DNA of 64,000 nt. Source: Roseovarius azorensis. GTDB taxonomy: Bacteria > Pseudomonadota > Alphaproteobacteria > Rhodobacterales > Rhodobacteraceae. Position numbers and translations under genes: made by a program. The DNA is taken from assembly GCF_900109455.1 (NCBI RefSeq), contig NZ_FOAG01000001.1, positions 1-64,000 of the forward strand, in the 5' to 3' direction. Shown in pieces: positions 8,415 through 17,244 of the stretch (position 1 is its first letter; the number at the start of each line of letters is the position of its first letter). The notes under the pieces were generated by a model. It ran no database searches. It had not been told where the DNA came from and worked only from the letters and a program-made list of their open reading frames with translations.

Positions 8415-9299
8415 ATGGATATCAACTGGCTGCGCGATTTCATCTGTCTGGGGAGGACGCTCAACTTTACCCGCGCGGCGGAAGAGCGCAACATAACACA
8501 ATCGGCTTTCAGTCGTCGGATCAGGTCGCTTGAAACATGGATCGGCGTGCCCTTGATCGATCGGGCAACCTATCCGGTGCAGCTGTCAGAGGCGGGTCGT
8601 CAATTCCTGCCGGTGGCGCAGCAGACGGTGGCAGATCTGACCGATACCCGGCAGGCGATCCGTGAGCGCGCCCGGGGCAACACCACCTTTCAGCGGTTTG
8701 CCGCGCTGCACGCGATCTCGGTCAATTTTCTTCAGCCGCGCATGGCCGAATTCGAGCGACAGCACCCCGATGTGCGCACACGGGTAATCTCGGACAATCT
8801 GACCGCCTGTTGCCAGTTGCTGAGCGAGGGCGGGTGCGAGTTCCTGCTCTATTACCGACATCAGGATGTGGCCCCGATCCTCGATGAGACACGTTTTAAA
8901 CGCAAGGATATCTGCGAGGAACGCCTCATTCCGGTGGCCCAACACGAGGCCGCCGCACGTTGCGGATGGGCGCTGCCGGGCACCGAGGGACGCGAGATAC
9001 CCTATCTCAGCTATGACCCCAATACCTTTCTGGGCACGGTGGTGGATCAGACCATCGGCAACCGCCGCCCCGCGCTCAACCTGCGCTATATGGATGCGCT
9101 GGCCGAGGCGTTGAAGCGGCGCACCTTGGCCGGAGCGGGGATGGCCTGGCTGCCTGAATTCTCGATCAGGCAGGAACTGGCCGACGGGACGCTGGTCCGC
9201 CTTGGCGGCCGCGATTGGACCGCGACCATGACGATATCGCTCTTCAGCTCGCCAGAGCGTCTCGACGATGTCGGGCGCATGATCTGGACTCAGTTCTGA
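8415..9299 (+). CDS. LysR-family transcriptional regulator, divergent from the TRAP operon
   Basis: Start taken at ATG 8415 behind a GGGGGGA ribosome site, because the winged helix begins immediately (WLRDFICLGRTLNFTRAAEE, then NITQSAFSRRIRSLE). Length is 294 residues with a C-terminal effector-binding domain. It is divergent from dctP with a 218-base gap, so by inference it controls uptake and hydrolysis of the TRAP substrate. It is not close in sequence to the other LysR gene at 968. Confidence 0.92.
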   Translation: MDINWLRDFICLGRTLNFTRAAEERNITQSAFSRRIRSLETWIGVPLIDRATYPVQLSEAGRQFLPVAQQTVADLTDTRQAIRERARGNTTFQRFAALHAISVNFLQPRMAEFERQHPDVRTRVISDNLTACCQLLSEGGCEFLLYYRHQDVAPILDETRFKRKDICEERLIPVAQHEAAARCGWALPGTEGREIPYLSYDPNTFLGTVVDQTIGNRRPALNLRYMDALAEALKRRTLAGAGMAWLPEFSIRQELADGTLVRLGGRDWTATMTISLFSSPERLDDVGRMIWTQF

Positions 9300-9449
9300 G
9301 ACGCCGTCACGAAATCGACTGAATCACCCCATGTTCGCTGGAGAACTGTCGTTTTGTCCCACGCAAACAGACTGAGCACAGGCAGACCAAAAAGAGATCA
9401 GATCAAATTCCGATCCGCCTCGCATCTTGGCAAGTCTTTGAAAATGAAA

Positions 9450-9523
9450 TGGAGGCGAGTAGGAGAATCGAACTCCTGTACACGGATTTGCAATCCGCTG
9501 CGTAACCACTCCGCCAACTCGCC
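9450..9523 (-). tRNA. tRNA-Cys (anticodon GCA)
   Basis: Read on the minus strand, GGCGAGT at the 5' end (9523-9517) pairs with ACTCGCC at the 3' end (9460-9454), then T and an encoded CCA (9452-9450). The anticodon stem CGGAT/ATCCG encloses TTGCAAA, giving GCA. The T arm contains TTCGATTC. Length is 74 bases. It sits in the 383-base gap between the LysR gene and pcm; nothing else is recognised there. Confidence 0.97.
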
Positions 9524-9681
9524 GCTCAGATGTGGTGCGGGTGGATTATCTGATCGGGTGTCGCGGCGCAAGTAGGCAAGGTGGCGCCTCGGATCAGGAT
9601 TTGGTGGCCATTGCCGTTGCCGCCGTGCGGGTTCTGTGCCAAAACCGGACCCAGAGACATCCGAACGCAAGAGTTTAGATC

Positions 9682-10335
9682 ATGACAGACTATGCCGCCC
9701 GGCGCACCATGATGGTGGACACTCAGGTCCGACCCGCGGATGTGACCAAGTTCCCGATCATCGACGCCATGCTCTCGGTCCCGCGTGAGGCCTTTGTGCC
9801 GACTGCGCTGCGCGAGGCGGCGTATCTGGGGGAGAACCTCGATCTGGGCGAGGGGCGGCTGATGCTCGATCCGCGCACCCTGGCCAAGATGCTCGATGCG
9901 CTCAGGATCGAAGGCGGCGATCTGGTTCTGGATATCGGATCAGCCTATGGCTATTCCGCCGCCGTCATCGCGCGCATGGCCGAGGCGGTCGTGGGGGTCG
10001 AAGAGGATGCTGCGATCGTCGAGGAGGCGCAACGCACGCTCGCCGAGCATGGCGCGGACAATGTTATCATGCATCAGGGGGCTCTCAACGCGGGCGCGCC
10101 GGATCACGGACCCTATGATGTGATCACCGTTCAGGGGGCTGTCGAACATCTGCCCGAGACAATCACCGATCAGTTGAAGGAGGGCGGGCGGATCGCCTGT
10201 CTCTTCATGCAGGGGGCGTTGGGGCAGGTGCGCATCGGTTACCGGATCGACGGTCGGCTCAACTGGCGTTTCGCCTTCAACGCGGGCGCGCCGGTTCTGC
10301 CGGGATTTGAGCGGCACGCGGCCTTTACCCTATAG
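9682..10335 (+). CDS. pcm: Protein-L-isoaspartate O-methyltransferase family
   Basis: The 217-residue class I SAM methyltransferase has an N-terminal lead ([15 protein letters not shown]) typical of the Rhodobacterales Pcm form and the SAM motif [16 protein letters not shown] post-motif acidic residue (VGVEED) follows. Pcm enzymes methylate isoaspartyl residues for repair of aged proteins in the cytoplasm. It is 33 bases upstream of the TolC-type gene and probably co-transcribed with it. The exact repair substrate is assumed from the family. Confidence 0.88.
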   Translation: MTDYAARRTMMVDTQVRPADVTKFPIIDAMLSVPREAFVPTALREAAYLGENLDLGEGRLMLDPRTLAKMLDALRIEGGDLVLDIGSAYGYSAAVIARMAEAVVGVEEDAAIVEEAQRTLAEHGADNVIMHQGALNAGAPDHGPYDVITVQGAVEHLPETITDQLKEGGRIACLFMQGALGQVRIGYRIDGRLNWRFAFNAGAPVLPGFERHAAFTL

Positions 10336-10368
10336 ACGCGGCGGAGCCGGAACCCCGAGGAGTACAGG

Positions 10369-11778
10369 GTGATCTTTGACAGGACATGCAGATATGCGAT
10401 AGCGGCTCTGGGTTTTGCCCTGCTGGTTTGGGCTCCCGTGCAGGCGCGAGCCGAAACGCTGGCCGATGCGCTCAGGAGCGCCTATCTCAACAGTGGTCTT
10501 CTGGACCAGAACCGCGCTCTGTTGCGGTCAGCGGATGAGGATGTGGCGCAGGCGGTCGCGAGCCTGCGACCGATCATCGACTGGACCGCCGATATCAGCC
10601 GCGATATCAGCCGCAGCAACACCTTGGGCCGCACCCGCAAGAGTGGTGCCACCACCGGAAATCTTGGTATCACGGGCAGTCTGCTGCTCTATGATTTCGG
10701 GCGCAGCGAGTTTCTGACCGAGGCCGCCAAGGAAACCGTGCTGGCCACCCGCCAGACCCTGATCAGCATCGAGCAACTGGTGCTGCTCACCGGCGTGCAG
10801 GCCTATATGAACGTGATCCGCAATCAGGAATTCGTGGCCCTGCGCCAGAACAACCTGCGGCTTCTGCAGCAGGAGTTGCGCGCCGCGCAGGACAGGTTCG
10901 AGGTGGGCGAGGTGACGCGCACCGATGTGGCCCAGGCCGAGGCGGCGGTGGCGCTGGCGCAGAGCGGGCTGGCGGTGGCGCAGGGTGATCTGACGCGCGC
11001 GATCGAGGAATTCCGCGAAGCGATCGGTCGTGATCCGGGCGTTCTGGAGACACCCGGCGACATTCCCGGTCTGAGCGGCGATGTCGCGGCGGCCAAGGCG
11101 GTTGCCGTGCGTCGCCATCCCGACATTCTGGAGGCGCAGCGCAACGTTTCCGCCGCCGAATTGAACATCCGCGCCGCGGATGCGGCGATGCGCCCCTCGC
11201 TCAATCTCACGGCGCGGGTGGGAACCAGCGACGATCTGGCCGAATCGGACAACAGCCGCGCGGGCAGTGTCGGTATCGAGTTGCGCGGCCCTATCTATCA
11301 GGGCGGGCGGTTGAGTTCGGCCAAGCGTCAGGCGATGGCGCAACGTGATGCACAACTGGCGCAGTTGCATCTGGCAGGGCTGCAGGTCAAGCAGGACGTG
11401 GGCAATGCCTATGCCAACCTGCAGGCAGCGCGCGCGGCCCGTGATGCCAACCGCGAGGCGGTGCGGGCGGCCACCGTCGCCTTTGAGGGGGTGCGCGAAG
11501 AGGCGCAGCTGGGCGCGCGCACCACGCTTGACGTGCTCGACGCCGAACAGGATCTGCTCGATGCGCAGGCCAATCTCATCTCGGCCAATGCCGATGTGGT
11601 GATCGCCGCCTATTCGGTTCTGGCGGCGATGGGCGAACTGACCGTCAGGGATCTCAATCTGGGAATCCAGACCTATGATCCGGCGGCCTATTACGATCTG
11701 GTCAAGACCGCCCCGGTCGAAAGCAGCGCGCAAGGGCGGAAACTGGACCGCGTGCTGAGGGCGCTTGGAAAAAACTGA
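10369..11778 (+). CDS. TolC-family outer-membrane efflux/secretion channel
   Basis: The GTG start at 10369 follows CCGAGGAG. The protein has a signal peptide (cleavage after VQARA, about residue 28). About 440 residues follow of two internally repeated OEP domains rich in long coiled helices (RQTLISIEQLVLLTGVQAYM; VGEVTRTDVAQAEAAVALAQ; GARTTLDVLDAEQDLLDAQA). TolC trimers form an outer-membrane barrel with a periplasmic tunnel for type I secretion and drug efflux. No ABC or RND partner lies in this window. Total length of 469 residues is normal. Confidence 0.95.
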   Translation: MIFDRTCRYAIAALGFALLVWAPVQARAETLADALRSAYLNSGLLDQNRALLRSADEDVAQAVASLRPIIDWTADISRDISRSNTLGRTRKSGATTGNLGITGSLLLYDFGRSEFLTEAAKETVLATRQTLISIEQLVLLTGVQAYMNVIRNQEFVALRQNNLRLLQQELRAAQDRFEVGEVTRTDVAQAEAAVALAQSGLAVAQGDLTRAIEEFREAIGRDPGVLETPGDIPGLSGDVAAAKAVAVRRHPDILEAQRNVSAAELNIRAADAAMRPSLNLTARVGTSDDLAESDNSRAGSVGIELRGPIYQGGRLSSAKRQAMAQRDAQLAQLHLAGLQVKQDVGNAYANLQAARAARDANREAVRAATVAFEGVREEAQLGARTTLDVLDAEQDLLDAQANLISANADVVIAAYSVLAAMGELTVRDLNLGIQTYDPAAYYDLVKTAPVESSAQGRKLDRVLRALGKN

Positions 11779-11851
11779 AAACTCTTTGAATCGGTTGTAT
11801 GAAACCGCGCCCGGGGGTAAACTCTGTTTCAGGCAAGAGTGGTAGCAGAAC

Positions 11852-12775
11852 ATGTCCGACCCAGTGACAAAGATGGAAATCGAGGATGTCCTGTCCTCTA
11901 TCCGCCGACTTGTATCGAACGGGCATCAGGACCGGAACGCGGCAATGCCCAAGGCGATGCACGAGGACCGGTTGGTGTTGACGCCCTCCTTGCGCGTGGA
12001 CGAGGGGCCGGAGCCGGTCGGGTTGGATGGCCCCGTCCACCGCGACATGCCTGAGACGCCGGTTGCAGGGGACGAGATGACGGCGGCGCACGCCACGCCC
12101 GAATCGGATACCGCGCCAGAGCCGGACGTCGCGCATGAGAACGAGAAACCAGCGGTGATGACCGCAGAGCGTTTTCGGACAACGAGGCTGAGGCCCGGCG
12201 CGCCGGTGTCTGGAGTTGAGGCAGAAACAGAGAATGACGCCTCTGACGGGGAACGGCAATCGCAGGACAGTACGAACGGGGAGCCACCTCTGGGGCTGGA
12301 GGCGCAGGTTGCGGAATTCGAGGCTGCCGTCGCTGGCCGGGACGACCAATGGGAGCCGGATGGCACCAGCGATGATGCCCTGGCCGGTCGGCCGGTGCCG
12401 CCGCTTGACTGGCACGATGTCAGTGAGGACAGCGATCAGGATGCCGGTGACGATGATCTGTCGGCAGAGCCGGACTGGGACGCGCAGGACAGTGGGTCTG
12501 TTGATCCGGCCGAGGACTGGGAAGATGTTTCCTCGCACGAGGCGCATGGCCGTTTTGATGAGACGCTGACCGACGATTCCGGCGAGGATGAGGACGAACC
12601 GCAGGGCCTGTCGCTTGACGAGACCATGCTGGACGAGGATAGCCTGCGTGATCTGGTATCCGAGATTGTGCGCCAGGAATTGCAGGGCGCGCTTGGCGAG
12701 CGGATTACCCGCAACGTGCGCAAGCTGGTGCGTCGGGAAATTCATCGCGCGCTGACGAGCCAAGATTTCGACTGA
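11852..12775 (+). CDS. PopZ-like acidic protein (DUF2497-type ends)
   Basis: The protein has 307 residues with two conserved ends and a variable centre. The N-terminus MEIEDVLSSIRRLVS matches the short motif that opens alphaproteobacterial PopZ proteins. The C-terminus (LRDLVSEIVRQELQGALGER, then RKLVRREIHRAL) is a helical oligomerisation-type tail. The 200-residue middle is strongly acidic (many D, E, G and S) and low in complexity, as in the disordered PED region of PopZ. PopZ self-assembles at cell poles and anchors ParB. That role here is inference from architecture, not from strong sequence identity. It follows the TolC-type gene by 73 bases. Confidence 0.65.
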   Translation: MSDPVTKMEIEDVLSSIRRLVSNGHQDRNAAMPKAMHEDRLVLTPSLRVDEGPEPVGLDGPVHRDMPETPVAGDEMTAAHATPESDTAPEPDVAHENEKPAVMTAERFRTTRLRPGAPVSGVEAETENDASDGERQSQDSTNGEPPLGLEAQVAEFEAAVAGRDDQWEPDGTSDDALAGRPVPPLDWHDVSEDSDQDAGDDDLSAEPDWDAQDSGSVDPAEDWEDVSSHEAHGRFDETLTDDSGEDEDEPQGLSLDETMLDEDSLRDLVSEIVRQELQGALGERITRNVRKLVRREIHRALTSQDFD

Positions 12776-12872
12776 CGACTGTTTCTGGAACCTGGGTCGC
12801 ATCAACCCGGCCCGGAGGCGTTCCGGGGCGGTATTGCACTTGGACGATGGGGCAGGGCTGACGCGCCGGGCG

Positions 12873-13712
12873 ATGGTAAAACCGAACAGGATGTTGATTG
12901 CCGTGCAGCGTGCAGCCCCCGGAGAGAACAAGACGCGCCCCGACGCGACCGGAGTATCCGCCAGAACCATCACGAAGGGCGACGCGGTCGTGGCCATCGA
13001 CAGCTTTCTTCAGCCTTATGACACCGATACGCCGCTGATCCGCATGGGCGATTTCGGCGATGGCGGGTATCTCGTGCCCGACGATCTGCGCGGTATCGTG
13101 GCCTGCTACTCACCCGGGGTTTCCGAGCAGGCGAGTTTCGAGATGGACATGGCCAAGCGTGGTATCCCTTCGTTCATGGCGGATGCGTCGGTCGAGAAGC
13201 CACCGCTGAACGTACCCGGAGCACATTTCGTGCGGAAATACCTGGGTGACAGGGACAGGGGCGAATTCATGACCCTCGCCACATGGGTGAGGCAGACCGA
13301 TCCCGATCCGGCGGCCGACCTGCTGTTGCAGATGGATATCGAGGGTGCGGAATACGCCACGCTCGCCGCTGCCCCGCGCGATCTGTTGCGGCGGTTCCGG
13401 GTGATCGTGATCGAGTTGCATCACCTGCCTTCGGTGCTGACCAAGCCGCGTTTTCAGAAAGCCGCGCTCGCGGCGTTTGAGAAGTTGCGCGAGGATTTCG
13501 TGACGGTTCATCTGCATCCCAACAACGTCTCGGGATCGGTCGAGATCGCGGGTGAGACGATCCCGCGTGTCGTCGAGGCCACGCTCTTGCGGCGGGATCG
13601 GGCGCATGGCCTGCGCCCGGCAACCCGCCTGCCGCATCCTCTGGACCGGCGACATAATCCGAAACGCGCGGCGCTGGCCCTGCCGGAGCGGTGGTTGGGC
13701 GAGGCGTGTTAA
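12873..13712 (+). CDS. FkbM-like methyltransferase-fold protein
   Basis: The core (about residues 45-190) has GDFGDGGYLVPDD and the FkbM-type strand-turn LLLQMDIEGAEYATL, then VIVIELHHL. These are features of SAM-dependent O-methyltransferases that act on sugars or polyketides. The classical N-terminal glycine loop is not obvious, so SAM binding is uncertain. The start is unsure: TTG 12834, ATG 12873 and GTG 12990 are in frame, and only 12990 has a moderate ribosome site (AAGGGCG). The basic C-terminal tail is unrelated to the fold. A second SAM-fold gene follows after 23 bases. Confidence 0.7.
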   Translation: MVKPNRMLIAVQRAAPGENKTRPDATGVSARTITKGDAVVAIDSFLQPYDTDTPLIRMGDFGDGGYLVPDDLRGIVACYSPGVSEQASFEMDMAKRGIPSFMADASVEKPPLNVPGAHFVRKYLGDRDRGEFMTLATWVRQTDPDPAADLLLQMDIEGAEYATLAAAPRDLLRRFRVIVIELHHLPSVLTKPRFQKAALAAFEKLREDFVTVHLHPNNVSGSVEIAGETIPRVVEATLLRRDRAHGLRPATRLPHPLDRRHNPKRAALALPERWLGEAC

Positions 13713-13735
13713 CGGGCATGGCGGGAGAGGCTGAC

Positions 13736-14332
13736 ATGGCGCGGACGGTGCCGGAAAGGCCGGAACTGACCTTTCCAGGAGAGGTTGGCGAATGGGTCAG
13801 GGAGACCTATGCCGCCGGGACTGTCATTCTGGAATATGGCAGCGGCGGATCGACCGTTCTCGCCTCGGAAATGGCGGGTAAGAGGATATTTTCGGTGGAG
13901 AGCGACAGGCGCTGGAGCCGCCGGTTGCGCGCCTATCTCGACCATGCGGGGACCGCATCACCGGTGCATCTGCATTATGCCAACATCGGCAAGACCGGAA
14001 AATGGGGCCGTCCGGTTGACCATGACGGGCACAGCCGATTTCATCAGTATGCGCTTGGCGTCTGGGATCACCCGGATTTCGAGGCCCCCGATACGGTGCT
14101 TATCGACGGGCGTTTTCGGGAGGCGTGCTTTTATGCCGTGATGCTGCGTTGCACCAGAAAGACGGTCGTCCTGTTCGATGATTATCTCAACCGCAAGAGC
14201 TATCACGCTGTCGAGCGGTTTGCCGAGCCTGTGGAGATGCGCGGGCGCATGGCGAAATTCGAACTGCGCAAGCGCGCCATGCCACGCGAGGATCTGACCC
14301 GGATCATTGGCGCATTCGCCAATCCGTTCTGA
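13736..14332 (+). CDS. Small SAM-fold (Rossmann methyltransferase-like) protein
   Basis: Start taken at ATG 13736 behind GGGAGAGG. The 198-residue protein has LEYGSGGSTVLASEM as motif I, an acidic end of strand 2 (FSVESDRRW) and DTVLIDGRFREACF, a late strand with Asp. This layout resembles class I methyltransferases found in surface-glycan clusters. It is the second gene of a two-gene plus-strand unit and ends four bases short of the convergent glycosyltransferase. Substrate unknown. Confidence 0.72.
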   Translation: MARTVPERPELTFPGEVGEWVRETYAAGTVILEYGSGGSTVLASEMAGKRIFSVESDRRWSRRLRAYLDHAGTASPVHLHYANIGKTGKWGRPVDHDGHSRFHQYALGVWDHPDFEAPDTVLIDGRFREACFYAVMLRCTRKTVVLFDDYLNRKSYHAVERFAEPVEMRGRMAKFELRKRAMPREDLTRIIGAFANPF

Positions 14333-14335
14333 GGC

Positions 14336-15310
14336 TCAGGCGGTCGCCTTGCCGAGCAAGCCCTGCATCAGGGCGTCGAATTCCGGCCTTTCGAGAAGTT
14401 CCCTTATGAGAGCGCGGTGATTGTCGCAACAGGCCTGATGCAGTCTGCGCAATTCGTTGTCTGCAAGCAGTTCTTCGTAAATCGCGGTCTTGCGCGGGCG
14501 GATCGCGTCGATGCTGCGATCCTCGATCCTGTTGTGATTCATTTTGGTCCAGTACTCGAGTCCGAGCACCTCGCCGACATGATGTGGGCGGCCGCGCGCC
14601 CGTTTTACTAGGTAGGATGCGCAGGATTTGAGCGCGTAGTGATTGAGTTGTACGAGGTCATAGCCGAGCGAATCCGGGCCCGAGCGCCAGCTGCCTTCCA
14701 TGTAGCGTTCGGGCATCTGCTGGCCCGAACCGTTATACCAGTGCGTTTGCGCAAAGGTTTCGACTGTTGGCCGCTTGGGCCGGTGGATCCCAATGTGCCC
14801 CCATAACCCGCGCCGGAACATGGTCTTGAGACCCCAGGCCTGCGGCGGGTGGCGTGTCATGTCGGCGGCGGCCATGCGGAACTGATCGGTGAGAAACGCA
14901 TCCTCGTAGGAACTGATCCCGGCATTGCCGAAGAGGCGCCATGTCATTGACAACGTTCTTGCCTGCGGCACCGCACCCGTCAGTGCCCGCAACGTGTGGT
15001 CGCCCACCTTGATGTTGATGTATTCATCGGCGTCAATGGGGATGACCCAGTCATCGGGCCCGGCGAGATCCATCCTGATGAACCTGCGATAGGCGCGGCG
15101 CTGCGGTGCGAGTTTGCCGTTTGTGGTATTGTCGAAATGGCGCAGCTTGCCCATCGCGGTCAGGCGGTCCAGCAATGCGTCGGAGCCGTCGGTGCAGTTG
15201 TTCGAGAAGACCGCGATGTCATCCACCCCGATCGCAAGGTTATGCGCGACCCATTCCAGGATGAAGGGGCCTTCGTTTTTCATCGGGGTGACGATAATGA
15301 AACGTGTCAT
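14336..15310 (-). CDS. GT2-type glycosyltransferase (Glyco_tranf_2_4-like)
   Basis: A 324-residue protein opening with IIVTPMKNEGPFILEWVAHN, the signature of the small GT-A family whose members act on surface polysaccharides. The metal-binding acidic motif is IDADEY. A C-terminal helical extension (from about 230) is shared with the homologue at 16204. No signal peptide or membrane span, so it is cytoplasmic. It is the last gene of a minus-strand run: fusion gene 17241, glycosyltransferase 16204, FkbM gene 15329 and this gene, 18 bases after the FkbM stop. Donor and acceptor unknown. Confidence 0.82.
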   Translation of the reverse strand: MTRFIIVTPMKNEGPFILEWVAHNLAIGVDDIAVFSNNCTDGSDALLDRLTAMGKLRHFDNTTNGKLAPQRRAYRRFIRMDLAGPDDWVIPIDADEYINIKVGDHTLRALTGAVPQARTLSMTWRLFGNAGISSYEDAFLTDQFRMAAADMTRHPPQAWGLKTMFRRGLWGHIGIHRPKRPTVETFAQTHWYNGSGQQMPERYMEGSWRSGPDSLGYDLVQLNHYALKSCASYLVKRARGRPHHVGEVLGLEYWTKMNHNRIEDRSIDAIRPRKTAIYEELLADNELRRLHQACCDNHRALIRELLERPEFDALMQGLLGKATA

Positions 15311-15328
15311 TCGGAATGTGTCATCTTT

Positions 15329-16096
15329 TCAGGATACGGGGAGCCGAGGGTTTCCGCGCGGATCGGGCAACCGGGTCTTGAGAAAGCGGCCTGAGACGAA
15401 AACCGCGTCACCGAAACGCAATTGCCCGTTTCTGAACCGGCGCGACGGGAAGAGATCGTAGAGGCTGTATCCATGTCCGCGCAACAGCCCCCAGAGTTCA
15501 TCGAGAAGTGGCACGCCGTCGTAATGCGGTGTCGCGAACCATTCGAGCATGAGGATGTCGATGCCCTGCTTTCCCAGCATGTGTTCGGCACCTTGGAGAA
15601 TATTGTATTCGCTGCCCTGCGCGTCGATCTTCATGGCGGAAATGTGCGAGATCTGCTGATCGGCGCACCAGTCATCCAGCCGGGCTGTTTTAACGGTGAT
15701 CTGTTCGCGCATCCTGTGGTCGGAATGCAGCGCCGCCTCGGGGCCGGTATTGGTGAAGAACGAGGAGCTGCCCAGATGGTCGGCGACCAGAAATTCCCGC
15801 GTGCCGGTCTCGTTCGAGAGGGCCAATTGATGCACCCTGACCATCGGAAATCTCGCAAACCGGGTGGTAACATGGTCACATTGCGCCGGTATCGGTTCGA
15901 TGAGGTGGATGGGCAGGTCGCTGAACAGGCGGCAGAGATAGAGGGCCATCGTCCCGCGATTGACCCCGATATCCAGCACCGCACCCGAACGGTCGGAATA
16001 TTGCGACAGTCGGGCGACCGCACCAATGGGGCCGCCCTTGTCGATGATCTGTTTGAGATGCCTGTTCTTGGGCGGCGGGATGGTATCAACGTTCAT
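15329..16096 (-). CDS. FkbM-family methyltransferase
   Basis: Start taken at ATG 16096 with AGGA seven bases upstream. The 255-residue protein shows VLDIGVNRGTMALYL (SAM motif I), HLIEPIPAQ (end of strand 2) and the FkbM hallmark MKIDAQGSEYNILQGAE followed by LMLEW. FkbM enzymes O-methylate sugars or related hydroxyls. It sits between two GT2-type genes in the same operon, so the likely substrate is the glycan they build. Confidence 0.85.
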   Translation of the reverse strand: MNVDTIPPPKNRHLKQIIDKGGPIGAVARLSQYSDRSGAVLDIGVNRGTMALYLCRLFSDLPIHLIEPIPAQCDHVTTRFARFPMVRVHQLALSNETGTREFLVADHLGSSSFFTNTGPEAALHSDHRMREQITVKTARLDDWCADQQISHISAMKIDAQGSEYNILQGAEHMLGKQGIDILMLEWFATPHYDGVPLLDELWGLLRGHGYSLYDLFPSRRFRNGQLRFGDAVFVSGRFLKTRLPDPRGNPRLPVS

Positions 16097-16203
16097 TTCA
16101 ATGTCCTGCGTGGCATGGAGGGGAACCCGCAAGCGGCGCGTCGGCCAACGCCGTCACGGGCGGTTCCGGTCCGGCATGCTGCGAATGTTGATCCCTGTTC
16201 CAC

Positions 16204-17244
16204 CTAGTAATCCTTTTGCGTGATCATCGCCGTCGTCTTGATCGCATTGGCGCGCAGCCAGTCGCGGAACTCTTCCCAGCCGGGACGCTGCCTGAGATCC
16301 GCGATCCTGGCGCGGTGCCAGTCGCAGGCCTCTTGGTGCAGCCGCCCCAGAACCGGATCGGCCCTGAGCGCATCGAGCAGCGACCGCGCACGATCGGCAT
16401 GCGGCAGGATCGAGCGATCCTCGGTCCGGTTCACGTTCATGTCGGCCCAGTAATGTTCGGTCTGTTCGCGGGCGATATGATTGGTGCGCCCCCTGTCGCG
16501 CTTCACCAGAAAGCTGTCGATCGAGCGGACCGAATAGTGATGCAGGCGCGCGTATTGGTGGCTGAATCCCGGCCAGGCGCGCCAGCTGATCTTTTCCATC
16601 GGGCGCAGGTTGCCGCCGCAGTCGGACCATCGGACCTGTGCTTCACGGCCTTCCGGCACGCCTTTGGGGCGGTGGGGGTTGTATTTCCGGAACAGCCCGT
16701 TGTTGCGAAACAATGTCTTGAACCCGGTCGCTCGTCCGTTGGCGGGATCGTCCTCGGCATCGGCGAGGATGAATTGCCGCGTCATCGGCGTATCGCTGTA
16801 TTCCTCGATTCCGCCGCAGCCAAAGAGTTTCCAGGCAAGGGACACGGCATCGCAATCGCCAAGCGCTGCGAAGAGGTCATCGAGAGTTTTCAACCCTTCC
16901 CGCAGGTTGATGAACTCGTCCACGTCCAGGCACATCAGCCACTCTGCCTGCTGCACCCAGGGGTGAAAGATCGCGCGGCGCAGGGCCTTGTGCTGCGGCG
17001 GCGAGCCGTCGGTCACCGGATTGGGGCGGTGGCTGCAATATCCAAGCTCTTCAAGACGCGTGGCGATGAGATCGGTGCCGTCCTCGCAATCGTTGGTAAA
17101 GATCACAAAGCCGGTAAAGCCGATCGTCAGGTTGTGAGCCACCCATTCCAGCATGAAGGGCCCCTCGTTCTTCATCGTGGTCATGATGATGCGGGGTCCG
17201 CCGTTTGCGGGTTCGACCGGCATTGCTGATCTGTTCAGGGTCAT
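16204..17244 (-). CDS. GT2-type glycosyltransferase, paralogue of the one at 14336
   Basis: The 346-residue protein begins its fold at IIMTTMKNEGPFMLEWVAHN, and its acidic motif is LDVDEFINL. It shares the GPF-LEWVAHNL-IG block, the LFG...IEEYSDT region and the C-terminal HHY...LVKRDRGR stretch with the gene at 14336, so the two look like duplicates. Its ATG overlaps the stop of the upstream fusion gene (ATGA at 17241-17244), proving co-translation. Cytoplasmic; donor and acceptor unknown. Confidence 0.83.
   Translation of the reverse strand: MTLNRSAMPVEPANGGPRIIMTTMKNEGPFMLEWVAHNLTIGFTGFVIFTNDCEDGTDLIATRLEELGYCSHRPNPVTDGSPPQHKALRRAIFHPWVQQAEWLMCLDVDEFINLREGLKTLDDLFAALGDCDAVSLAWKLFGCGGIEEYSDTPMTRQFILADAEDDPANGRATGFKTLFRNNGLFRKYNPHRPKGVPEGREAQVRWSDCGGNLRPMEKISWRAWPGFSHQYARLHHYSVRSIDSFLVKRDRGRTNHIAREQTEHYWADMNVNRTEDRSILPHADRARSLLDALRADPVLGRLHQEACDWHRARIADLRQRPGWEEFRDWLRANAIKTTAMITQKDY

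Noticed and set aside
9333..9346. GTTC/GAAC pair resembling a LexA site
   Set aside because: Alphaproteobacterial LexA boxes are direct repeats GTTC-N7-GTTC. This is an inverted pair with a 6-base spacer and no SOS gene follows.
10528..11853. A long minus-strand frame opposite the TolC-type gene
   Set aside because: A shadow of the sense gene; composition is Arg/His/Gln-rich with no motif or ribosome site.
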